Below, piece after piece: positions 7,453-15,300 of a stretch of DNA of 24,495 nt (positions are counted from its first letter, which is position 1; every line of letters starts with the position of its first letter). Source of the DNA: an uncultured bacterium (GTDB lineage: Bacteria; Cyanobacteriota; Vampirovibrionia; Gastranaerophilales; Gastranaerophilaceae); contig URYF01000017.1 of the NCBI GenBank assembly GCA_900551965.1, positions 1 to 24,495 on the forward strand, in the 5' to 3' direction. The notes beneath the pieces are model-generated. The model saw only the letters and a list, made by a program, of their open reading frames with translations, was not told where the DNA came from and searched no databases. The position numbers and the translations under genes were made by a program.

Positions 7453-8007
7453 ATGAAAACATTATTTATTGACAACGAAATTGAATATATAGGTTCGCAG
7501 CTTGCGCCACACTGGATTTATAAAAATTTTAAAATTCAGGGAGATGCAATTGTTGCATTTTGCGGGGAATGCGAAGTTAAATTGACCGAAATGGTTGATA
7601 TTGAAGATGTTATTAACAATGAACCTATTTATAGCAAATACATGCTTAGTTTTATCACCGAACAGTTCAACATTGAACTTGTTGAAGGAGTATTCAGACA
7701 AAGACTTTTAATCTGCTGTATTAAAGAAGCTCTTGAAAAAAGAGGATTTAAAGTGAAAAGAAGCGGAGATGATTTATTTATAAATGACAGAAAATTATCG
7801 GTTTCTATCGCAACAAAATCCACAACGTCCGTTTTAATTCATACAGGTGTTAATATATTATCAGAAGGTGCTCCAATTCCGGTTTCCGGGCTAAAGAGTG
7901 ATTTAGGAATTGATGATGCTAAAGAATTTGCAATAGAAGTTATGCAAAACTACAGCGAAGAAATCGAAGATATTATTCTTGCAAGTACGAAAGTGCGAGG
8001 TGTTTAA
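7453..8007 (+). CDS. DUF366 family protein, possibly linked to 7-deazaguanine metabolism
   Basis: The 184-residue product shows the conserved blocks I associate with DUF366: GSQLAPHWIY near the N-terminus, GDAIVAFCGECEV, EMVDIEDV, MLSFITEQF, RQRLLICC, RSGDDLFI, KLSVSIATKSTTSVLIHTGVNI and a C-terminal ILASTKVRG. The His, Asp and Cys residues in these blocks could bind a metal or nucleotide, but no reaction can be stated. The gene starts 5 nt after queC, with AAGAAG as a weak ribosome site, and overlaps the next gene by one base (TAATG). Being sandwiched in one operon directly after queC suggests a role in deazaguanine synthesis, use or transport. That is inference from position only. Confidence 0.85.
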   Translation: MKTLFIDNEIEYIGSQLAPHWIYKNFKIQGDAIVAFCGECEVKLTEMVDIEDVINNEPIYSKYMLSFITEQFNIELVEGVFRQRLLICCIKEALEKRGFKVKRSGDDLFINDRKLSVSIATKSTTSVLIHTGVNILSEGAPIPVSGLKSDLGIDDAKEFAIEVMQNYSEEIEDIILASTKVRGV

Positions 8008-8765
8008 TGTTAAAAGATACTGATAAATACGAAACTTCTTCACATTTTTCGTATAACGAATACAAGAAAAAAGTTAAAAAATCGCCAAACAAAGATGTTA
8101 TGGTCTTTGTTTCAGTGTTTATAATCGGAGTTTTAATAATTCTTGGTTTTGCAAAGATTTTATCACCAAATGTAGATGTTGCAATTACCGTTGATGATCA
8201 GGTTTCTTCCGCAAATTATGATGAAGAAGAGTCTACAGCCTCATCAGCTATTGATGAAAGGCTTAGGAAATTAAAACTTGAAGACGAAGGCAAAAAAGAA
8301 GGTGACGAAGAAATGTTCTCACCGGAACTTGATGAAAAAGTTGTATTACCTCATCAAAAAAGAAAAACCGTTGGACAAATAGAAGCTGAAAAAGCTAAAT
8401 TACAAGAAGAATTAAAACAAGAACAAGAAGCTGCTGCAAAAAAAGAAGAAGCTGTAAAACCTCAGCCGGCACAACAACAGCAGGTTCAACATGAACAAAA
8501 ACCTCAACCGGCTCAAAAAACTCAGCCAATGCCTGAACAAATCGTTAATGCAAAAGTTGTTGTGGGATACTACGCAACAGAAAAACAGGCAGAAGTTGCT
8601 AAATCAATTATACAAGATGCAGGTTTAGGTGTAACCCCGCTTGTTAAAAACCTTGGCGGTTATTATACTCTTCAAGTAGGTTCATACTCATCAAGAGAAA
8701 AAGCTCAGCAAGCAGCTAACAATCTTTTGAAAAGTAATTTCCCTGCCCGGGTTATAGTAAATTAA
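8007..8765 (+). CDS. Single-pass membrane protein with C-terminal SPOR domain
   Basis: The product has 252 residues: a cytoplasmic N-terminus (1-30), one membrane helix (about 31-49, VMVFVSVFIIGVLIILGFA), an acidic then Lys/Glu/Ala-rich coiled-coil-like stretch (about 110-160), a Pro/Gln-rich linker (about 150-178) and a SPOR domain (about 182-252) with VVVGYYATEKQAEVAKSI and YYTLQVGSYSSREKAQQAANNL. SPOR domains bind denuded glycan strands of septal peptidoglycan, so this is probably a cell-division or envelope protein like FtsN or DedD in layout. The start overlaps the stop of the DUF366 gene (TAATG), giving translational coupling. No clear terminator follows, only AT-rich sequence. Confidence 0.93.
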   Translation: MLKDTDKYETSSHFSYNEYKKKVKKSPNKDVMVFVSVFIIGVLIILGFAKILSPNVDVAITVDDQVSSANYDEEESTASSAIDERLRKLKLEDEGKKEGDEEMFSPELDEKVVLPHQKRKTVGQIEAEKAKLQEELKQEQEAAAKKEEAVKPQPAQQQQVQHEQKPQPAQKTQPMPEQIVNAKVVVGYYATEKQAEVAKSIIQDAGLGVTPLVKNLGGYYTLQVGSYSSREKAQQAANNLLKSNFPARVIVN

Positions 8766-8813
8766 ATTACCCCGTTTTTCCAACAATATTTGTAAAGTTT
8801 TATATAAATATAC

Positions 8814-8841
8814 TTGTAAAAAATAGTTTTTATATTACAAT
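8814..8841 (+). promoter_or_regulatory. Promoter for the BlaI-type regulator operon
   Basis: TTGTAA (8814-8819, four of six matches to -35), a 16-nt spacer and TACAAT (8836-8841, five of six matches to -10) precede the ATG at 8872 by about 30 nt. AGGAGG sits just before the ATG. No clear operator palindrome of the BlaI type was seen overlapping it. Confidence 0.55.
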
Positions 8842-8871
8842 TATAGTAATTAGTAGCAATAGGAGGAATAT

Positions 8872-9216
8872 ATGGTCTGCGGATCTCTTGAAATCGAAAT
8901 TTTAAATACGTTTTGGAACTTAACTTCAGACAATGAAGATATTGATATATCTATTCAAGATGTTGTTGATGCGCTGTCTCAAAATGGAACAGAAAGAGCT
9001 TATACTACTATTAAAACCGTTATGGACAGACTTGTTACAAAAAGTATTCTTGTAAGATACAAGGTTGGTAAAAAGTTTTTCTACAAAGCTACAATGGACA
9101 AACGCGAAATGGCTTTGGATATGCTTAACGAGTTTACTCGCGACTTCTTCAACGGAAACTATGCCGATATGGTTCGCTTTGTAGAACACGAAACTGTTGA
9201 ATTGTTAGTTAAATAA
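8872..9216 (+). CDS. BlaI/MecI/CopY-family winged-helix transcriptional regulator
   Basis: The 114 residues match the penicillinase-repressor family: an N-terminal winged helix with LEIEILNTFW, a recognition-helix region RAYTTIKTVMDRLVTKSIL and a wing VRYKVGKKFFYKATMD, then a helical dimerisation part. Classical members repress beta-lactamase or copper genes and are cleaved by the BlaR1/MecR1 sensor protease. No BlaR1-like gene lies alongside. The strong AGGAGG site fixes the start. It is the first gene of a three-gene operon (4-nt gap, then ATGA overlap) ending with a secreted protein, so it probably controls its own operon or an envelope response. The target and signal are not visible. Confidence 0.93.
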   Translation: MVCGSLEIEILNTFWNLTSDNEDIDISIQDVVDALSQNGTERAYTTIKTVMDRLVTKSILVRYKVGKKFFYKATMDKREMALDMLNEFTRDFFNGNYADMVRFVEHETVELLVK

Positions 9217-9220
9217 AATT

Positions 9221-9607
9221 ATGGCAGAGAGTATAACAGACAGAAAAACTGTGGCAAATTTATTGCGCAGTGTTCGTCTTGGGAATTGCAGCGTGAGAGA
9301 GGCTTTATTGTTGTACCCGAAAGATACAACCGATGAAAGTCTTATTGCGGCTTACCATGCCCTTATTCATTATGAAGCTGATGAAGATATTAGAAGACGG
9401 GATTCTTTATATAAAGAAGAACAAGATGACTATATAGAATTTTTGTCGTATATTTTAGATAAGGGTGAAGATTTGCCTGAAAATATCATAGCAAATTATA
9501 AAAAATATTATGATTCTGCACCGATATTGCACAAAAATACCCCCACAGGATTTTTCAAAGGTTTTTGGAAATCGTTAAACTTAGGATACAAAAGGAGAGA
9601 AAAATGA
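9221..9607 (+). CDS. Small conserved-looking protein of unknown function
   Basis: The product has 128 residues and is mostly helical and acidic in the middle. It has an RSVRLGNCSVREALLLYP segment near the N-terminus, LIAAYHALIHYEADEDIRRRD, and a C-terminal GFFKGFWKSLNLGYKRR. It has no signal peptide or membrane segment and no known motif. It starts 4 nt after the BlaI-type gene with no good ribosome site, so translation is likely coupled. Its stop overlaps the next start (ATGA). The position between a regulator and a secreted protein, with a cytosolic-looking sequence, hints at an accessory or adaptor role. I do not recognise it. Confidence 0.82.
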   Translation: MAESITDRKTVANLLRSVRLGNCSVREALLLYPKDTTDESLIAAYHALIHYEADEDIRRRDSLYKEEQDDYIEFLSYILDKGEDLPENIIANYKKYYDSAPILHKNTPTGFFKGFWKSLNLGYKRREK

Positions 9608-10647
9608 AAAAGTTACTTGTTAGTTTAGCTGTTTTATTCTCAATGATTGCGGGAATATCAACTGCAGCTTATGCTCAAGAAGCAAACACTATTGAGATTT
9701 TACCGACAATGAATACTGAAAGTTCCGCTCAAAACAGAATTTGGGTTGGGACATTCCAGCTTGTTTGGAACGAAGTCGTTGATAACATCGTTGGTAAACC
9801 TATTAAATTTGTAGATTATAATTCTATCGTTGCTAAGAATTTGAATAAAAAATCATTCAAAAAATCAAATATCAGCGATGATTCTTACTACACAAAATAT
9901 GGCGAAATTTCACCTGACTTGAAAGCTGAAATCGAAAAAGGTATCAAAGAAAAATTCGACGAAACAAGCGATATTATTGATATGTATGATTGGTCGCGCA
10001 AACCGGGAATGCTTTTTGTTTATGCAATGCTTAAAAAAGATTTTAAATTCTTAAACGCATTTGACAAACTAACTCCAACTAATTTCGGTCAGAATTATAC
10101 ATCAGTTGAATACTTCGGAATCAATGAAGACAGTGACAAAAAATTATACAAAAATGTTGACGTATTATTCTACAATTCAAAAGATGACTTTGCCGTAAAA
10201 CTTTACACTAAAGGAAACGACGTTGTAATGTTGTACAGAACAAACGACGACAAAGCTTTTGACAAATACTTTGCTGATGCAAACAAAAAAGCAAAAAAAT
10301 ACAAAGGCAGCAAAAAATTTGAAAAATTTGATGATTTAAGAGTACCGGATATCAAATTATACCAGGAAGCAAGCTTCAAAGATATCGAAAACCACGCAAT
10401 CAAAGGTTCTAACTTTGTAATCGATGAAACTATTGAAACTGTTGATTTTAGAATGGATAATGAAGGCGTTAAACTAAAAAGCGAAGCTGCTTTAATTATG
10501 AAAATGTCAATGCCTATTCAAAGAGGACGTGATTTCTTGTTCACAGACAAATTTGTATTATTCTTGATTGAAAAAGGTCAAAAAACTCCATACTACGCAA
10601 TGAGAGTCAGTGATGTTGAAGCCTTAAACAAAACAGGTCGTGACTAA
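9604..10647 (+). CDS. Secreted protein with serpin-like C-terminal segment
   Basis: The product has 347 residues. I chose the ATG at 9604 because AGGAGAG lies just upstream and a clean signal peptide follows (MKK, hydrophobic core, AYA at residue 24, then QEA). The mature part of about 320 residues is Lys/Asp-rich with few cysteines. Near the C-terminus, VDFRMDNEGVKLKSEAAL (280-297) resembles the serpin hinge (E-x-G-x-x-A-x-A), and FTDKFVLFLIEKGQKTPYYAMRV (313-335) resembles the closing serpin strands (F-x-A-D-x-P-F-x-F-x-I...GRV). A serpin-like periplasmic or secreted protein is therefore possible, but it is short for a full serpin and the hinge lacks the usual run of small residues, so inhibition is doubtful. 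It is the last gene of the BlaI-type operon. Confidence 0.85.
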   Translation: MKKLLVSLAVLFSMIAGISTAAYAQEANTIEILPTMNTESSAQNRIWVGTFQLVWNEVVDNIVGKPIKFVDYNSIVAKNLNKKSFKKSNISDDSYYTKYGEISPDLKAEIEKGIKEKFDETSDIIDMYDWSRKPGMLFVYAMLKKDFKFLNAFDKLTPTNFGQNYTSVEYFGINEDSDKKLYKNVDVLFYNSKDDFAVKLYTKGNDVVMLYRTNDDKAFDKYFADANKKAKKYKGSKKFEKFDDLRVPDIKLYQEASFKDIENHAIKGSNFVIDETIETVDFRMDNEGVKLKSEAALIMKMSMPIQRGRDFLFTDKFVLFLIEKGQKTPYYAMRVSDVEALNKTGRD

Positions 10648-10668
10648 TATTTAACAAATATAAAATTC

Positions 10669-10709
10669 AATAAGGGTAAGTACTTAAAAGGTATTTACCC
10701 TTATTTTTT
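10669..10709 (+). terminator. Rho-independent terminator after the BlaI-type operon
   Basis: AATAAGGGTAAGTAC (10669-10683) pairs with GTATTTACCCTTATT (10691-10705) over 15 bp with one G-U pair and a 7-nt loop. TTTT follows directly. It lies 21 nt after the stop at 10647 and closes the operon. Confidence 0.9.
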
Positions 10710-10799
10710 AGGTTATAATTTAACAAAACTTAACAAAACAGGCAATTAATATTTTTATGTCATTTTAAGAATATACGAAAAATCAAAATAGGAGAAATT

Positions 10800-11876
10800 A
10801 TGAACATTACTTCATCTAATAACACAAGTTTCAGCGGCAGATACAACCTAAGCAATTACAAAGCATGCCTTAAAGGCGGAGCAATTGGAGATGCTCTTGG
10901 CTGGCCTGTCGAATTTCAAAGGATAGAATCAATAAAAAACAAATTTGGTAAAGACGGGATTCAGGATTTGGTAATAAATTCTGCAGGAAAAGCTGAAATT
11001 ACAGACGATACACAGATGACAATGTTCACAGCAGACGGGCTGATTAAGGCTGCAAGAAAAAGTTTTAACCTAAATGAAATGCCTGATATGCAAAAAGTAT
11101 TTGATTCATATAAATTATGGTTTAATACACAATTCAGTAAACAGATACAAAAAGGCGAAGGCTGGATTGCAGAGATTAAGGACTTATATGCAAGCCGAGC
11201 CCCTGGCAACACATGCCTGTCCGCAATCCGCGGCAACAACCCCGGAAGTATTGCAAAAGCAATCAACAACAGCGCCGGCTGCGGCGGAGTAATGCGTGTA
11301 GCTCCTGCAGGTTTAATGTATAAAGACAACCCTGAACTTGCGTTCAAAGTCGGTGCAGAATGTGCGGCATTAACCCACAGTCACCCGCGCGGATACCTGC
11401 CGGCAGGGGTGCTGAGTGAAATGATAGCACATATTGTGAACGGCAAAAACGTAGATGAAGCAGTTAACGCGACTCTAAAAACGCTTGAAAAATATGATAA
11501 CCACGAACCTGTAACAAATTTAATGAAAAAAGCACAAAAACTTGCAAAATCAGATGTTACACCATCAGAAGCAATAAAAGAACTTGGCGAAGGCTGGGTT
11601 GGAGATGAAGCAATCGCCATATCAAGTTATTGCGCGATGAAAGAGCCTAACAACTTTGCAAAAGCGGTAAAAATGGCTGTAAACCATAATGGTGACAGCG
11701 ATTCAACAGGTGCAATATTAGGTAATATATTAGGCGCACATTTAGGAATCGAAAAAATCCCTTCAAAATGGCTTAAAAAGGTAGAATTAACAGACGAATT
11801 AGGACAGCTTGCAAAAGACTTGTACGTGAAACCTCAAGAAATAGAAAACGCAGCAAAAAGATACCCTATTGATTAA
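10800..11876 (+). CDS. ADP-ribosylglycohydrolase (DraG/ARH family)
   Basis: Enzymes of this family use two magnesium ions to remove ADP-ribose, classically from arginine (DraG, ARH1) and in some members from other linkages. The 358 residues have all main motifs: GDALG (30-34), TDDTQMT (68-74, metal ligands Thr and two Asp), SAGCGGVMRVAP (158-169), and HNGDSDSTGAILGN (296-309, metal ligands D299, D301 and T303). It therefore looks active. AGGAG lies 6 nt before the ATG. The first 20 residues are an Asn/Ser-rich extension with S-F-S-G (10-13) and no hydrophobic core. A TATAAT at 10714-10719 is a possible -10. The gene converges on the operon of a giant ADP-ribosyltransferase with a 4-nt stop overlap, so it is the obvious candidate to undo that enzyme's action, as Tri1 does for Tre1. 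That pairing is inference. Confidence 0.95.
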   Translation: MNITSSNNTSFSGRYNLSNYKACLKGGAIGDALGWPVEFQRIESIKNKFGKDGIQDLVINSAGKAEITDDTQMTMFTADGLIKAARKSFNLNEMPDMQKVFDSYKLWFNTQFSKQIQKGEGWIAEIKDLYASRAPGNTCLSAIRGNNPGSIAKAINNSAGCGGVMRVAPAGLMYKDNPELAFKVGAECAALTHSHPRGYLPAGVLSEMIAHIVNGKNVDEAVNATLKTLEKYDNHEPVTNLMKKAQKLAKSDVTPSEAIKELGEGWVGDEAIAISSYCAMKEPNNFAKAVKMAVNHNGDSDSTGAILGNILGAHLGIEKIPSKWLKKVELTDELGQLAKDLYVKPQEIENAAKRYPID

Positions 11877-11897
11877 TCAGCCTTAGGAGTATCTTTT
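11856..11897. terminator. Bidirectional terminator-like hairpin spanning both convergent stop codons
   Basis: AAAAGATAC-CCTA (11856-11868) pairs with TAGG-A-GTATCTTTT (11884-11897): 13 bp with one bulged A. The loop contains the palindrome TGATTAATCA, where both stop codons lie. The right arm ends in TTTT and the minus-strand reading ends in TTTTT, so both directions fit intrinsic termination. It is AT-rich, so strength is uncertain. Confidence 0.6.
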
Positions 11898-12178
11898 ATA
11901 ACTTTATATCTCTTTTCGTTTCTAAGCATAGTAACGTATTCGGTTTTTTCTTTTCTGGACATCTTGCTCATTTTTGCTATGTCTTCAGGATAAAACTCGA
12001 TTTTCTCAGCTTTGAATTTCATATTTTCCATGTCCTGCGAAATTCGTTTTGCCGTATATTCAAAAGTATCAGGCTTCTGTTCCGATAATTTAGTCTTTTT
12101 GCTTACTTTTTTTGCATTAGCTTTCATTACACTTTGCAAATCATGCACTTTGGCTTTTTCAACTCTGATTTTACCCAT
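11873..12178 (-). CDS. Small protein, paralog of the next gene upstream; possible toxin partner
   Basis: The 101-residue product has a basic N-terminal half (many Lys; K-V-S-K-K-T-K-L) and a C-terminal half with MKFKAEKIEFYPEDIAKMSKM followed by SRKEKTEYVTMLRNEKRYKV. Positions of about 48 residues align without gaps to the 62-residue protein encoded just upstream, 30 of them identical by my count. GAGGTGA lies 2-3 nt before the ATG. It is the third and last gene of the giant ADP-ribosyltransferase operon, 11 nt after its paralog. There is no signal peptide, membrane segment or known domain. Its size and position suit an immunity protein, adaptor or chaperone, but nothing in the sequence proves this. 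Confidence 0.85.
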   Translation of the reverse strand: MGKIRVEKAKVHDLQSVMKANAKKVSKKTKLSEQKPDTFEYTAKRISQDMENMKFKAEKIEFYPEDIAKMSKMSRKEKTEYVTMLRNEKRYKVIKDTPKAD

Positions 12179-12189
12179 AAGTCACCTCT

Positions 12190-12378
12190 TTATTCATAAA
12201 CAATAGTATAACGACCTTCTTCACGAAGCATTGCAACAAATTCTGTTTTTTCAGCACGTGACATTGTTTCCATTTTTTTTAAATCTTCAGGGAAAAATTC
12301 AATTTTTTCAGCAGTAAATACCATATTACCCATATCATTATTCTCAATATTTTCGTTATTTTGATCTTCAACTGTCAT
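12190..12378 (-). CDS. Small acidic protein with the same C-terminal module; possible toxin partner
   Basis: The 62-residue product has an acidic Asn/Glu-rich start (about 15 residues) and then the shared module: FTAEKIEFFPEDLKKMETMSR, continuing AEKTEFVAMLREEGRYTIV. Compared with the 101-residue paralog it lacks the basic N-terminal half. AAAGGTG lies 6 nt before the ATG. It starts 16 nt after the stop of the 2588-residue protein, so it is cotranscribed with it. The module predicts two or three helices with a conserved E-K-I-E-F-x-P-E-D start. No family recognised; a role beside the giant protein is inferred from position. Confidence 0.85.
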   Translation of the reverse strand: MTVEDQNNENIENNDMGNMVFTAEKIEFFPEDLKKMETMSRAEKTEFVAMLREEGRYTIVYE

Positions 12379-12394
12379 ATAAACACCTTTCTAA

Positions 12395-15300
12395 TTAGTT
12401 AGTTACATTCGCTTTAACTTTCCAATAACCATTTTTCCATTCTATATTAACAATTTCAAATTTACTATCTTTCTGTAATAAAAATTCACATTCACCACTC
12501 AAACTGCCATCAAAATTGTTACCCTCAAGGAATACACCTTTTGAGCCTTTTTTAACAGTTAAATCCCAAACAACTTTTCCAGAGGCACCTCCGGCTTTAT
12601 TATAGAAAAATGCAGAAGTAAATCTTTCATTATGAGCTTTATATCTGATTGGTGCTAAATTGATTTGATCTTCTATAGCATCAATAGCTGCTTGTCCTGA
12701 AGCAACTGCTTCACTCAAAGCCTTGTCAAGAGTTTTACCATTCGGTAATGTTATAGATTTCAGACAACCGTATTGGTTACTATTACCTGAATGATAATAG
12801 CCTTCTTGTCTTACTAAATGAATATCTTCAGATAGAACTTGGGTATTAATATACGATTGCATAGCTTCAACCTGAGCCTTAACATAAGGACTTAGATTTG
12901 TAATTTCTTTATTCGACAATTTTGTTAACTCGGTGGCAATATCAGAACTGCTGCATTTATAAGCATCAAATGCAGCCAGCTGATCTGCTGTAATATATTT
13001 TTTCTGAGTTATGTTCATAACGGCAGCCCATTTAGCAGGTGTCATGTCTTTTAAATTATAACCAAAAATCTGACTATTTCCCTCTTTAATATTTCTATAT
13101 AGAACTACAACTTTTTGCATATCTAAAGTTGATAGATCCATAACTTTAGCAGCCTCGTTTATCATAGTTTGAATATTTATAATATCAGTTACGCTTAATG
13201 GTATCTGCATTTTAGCTTTAATTTTAGAGGCTTGGGATGCTCCAAACTGACTAATTAATGAACTCTCTGTAGCTGAGTCCATGTTAAATTCAAACTTGCC
13301 GCCATAACCTTTAGCAAACCCTGATTTTACTAACAAATTACCAATTTGAGTTTCTGATAGATTAATAATTTTAGGAGCAGGTATAGCTGCTTCTTGTTTA
13401 GCAATTGCATTTAATAATTTAGATTTAATACTTGCATCATTAATCACTGCAACTGCTTGCTTCAAATCTTGAAGTTCTGCATGCGTTTTAGCTGAGGCAA
13501 TTGACTTATCCAATGCTGAATTTGTCATTCTGCGCATATACGCCGACATTGATTCTCCGGAAGCTTGAGAATTCTTTTTCATCTCATCAACTACAATTTG
13601 AATAAATTTCTTTCTCTGAATAAGTCTGTCTATATATATATCACAATTTGCAGAAGTCAAAATACTTTTAATATCAGATTGCTTCAAATTAACAGCTTTT
13701 TCCAAGGACTTAATCATATCGGCTCTTGTCATGCTGCCAAAGATATTTGATGCTTGCTGGTTTATATGAGGGTCAAGCATTGTGATAAGTTCCATCGGAA
13801 TTGATGTAAACGGTTTGTTACCACTTGCATGAGCGTGATAGTCAAAACTTCCGCCGGCATCAATTTTTACAACACGTTTGCCATCAGCCGTAATAAGAGT
13901 ATTGTCGTAGCTTAAACCGATAGAATCCCAGTTTGCCAAAAGTACGTCCATACCAAAGCCGTCATTTGCCAATGGATTAGGTGTTTTTAGAGGTTGTAGA
14001 TCCGGTACAAATTTGCTTATGGTACCTTTAGTTCCATCCGGCGCCGTAAATGTTGAAACATCAGGAACATCAACACCAGCAGCTTCATATAATTTTGTAG
14101 CAGCCATTTCTGCACGCCACTGGTTACCGCCGCCTGCTTCTTTTGCGTAGAACAATTCTCCGGTTTCTTTATTAATTACATAGTAACCAGTATTTGAACC
14201 GCCGTCTTTTGAGCCCAATAAGACTTCAAACGGAGTCTGTTTATCCTTAACTGTAAAGGTTTTAGTAACAATTGATGTTGCCTTTTTACGGTATTTTTCA
14301 ACAGCTTGCGCAATTTTCGGATCTGAGTTTACCTTTGTTGGTATATCTTTATATACGGAAGTTGGGGTTTTGTGAGCATTAATTACTATCTGTCCGTTAT
14401 TCTTTGAGATTACCAAGTGGTGAGATCCAACGCCATCTGCATATTTACCGATTTGATATTTTACGTCATTATATGTTGTTTTTGGATCAATACATCCAAC
14501 AGCAAATGAATCACCCTCTTTTAAGTCCGCAAGAAGCTGTTTGAATTTAGGTTCATTTACATCAAGTTCAACCCCGTTACCTAAAATAAATTTATCAACC
14601 TTTGCCGCATCAAAAACATAATCATGGTGGTCTTTCAAGGTACCAATAGGTAAAGGATCCCCAACCATAATATGTGGATTTGTACTGCTTGCAGGGTCTA
14701 ATTTATTCATTTCTTCATTAAATTTAGCTTCAAATTCAGCAGGAGTAAGTTTTTTACCCGGCTCTAAAATAGTTAAATGGAAGTCATCGCTAACGCTTTC
14801 CAAATCAGCTTTAGCCATAATCTTTGCCAGCGGTAAATCATCGCCAAACATTTTCATAACATCATCGGCGGACATATTACCCTTGTTAAATTCTTTGAAC
14901 CAGTGGTGATTTTCAACTAAGTTTAGTATTTTCTCTTTAGTTTCAGATGAATAATTAAATCTTTCTAAGATTTTTTCGGCATACTGTTTACTCAAAATAG
15001 CATGACCTGTATCTGAGGTTGAAACACCTTTGAAATTCTTACCTAAATCGTGAAGTAAAATACTCATTTTAAGAACTTCTTTTTGAGAATCACCTAAATT
15101 CACATCATCAGCATATTTTAATGCTTTCTGCAAATTCTGAATTGTATGAGAGTCCAAACTATATGCATGGTTTCCATTTTGTGCCTTACCTATAATAAAT
15201 GAAAACTCCGGCACATCTTTAATAAACTTTTCTAATTCAGATTTTAATGCAGGATCAGCAATCTGCAATTCATTATTCTTTGAATATTTTTCTAAAATAT

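Noticed and set aside
9565..9603. Upstream start for the serpin-like secreted protein
   Set aside because: The extra 13 residues would bury the signal peptide; the ATG at 9604 has a good ribosome site and a proper signal peptide.
10626..10755. Short repeat AACAAAACAGG followed by TAATATTT on both sides of the terminator at 10669-10709
   Set aside because: Only 11 and 8 bases match, in AT-rich DNA; too short to claim a duplication or an attachment site.
10961..11347. A 128-codon open frame on the minus strand inside the ADP-ribosylglycohydrolase gene
   Set aside because: It lies antisense to a gene with all catalytic motifs and shows no motif or start signal of its own.
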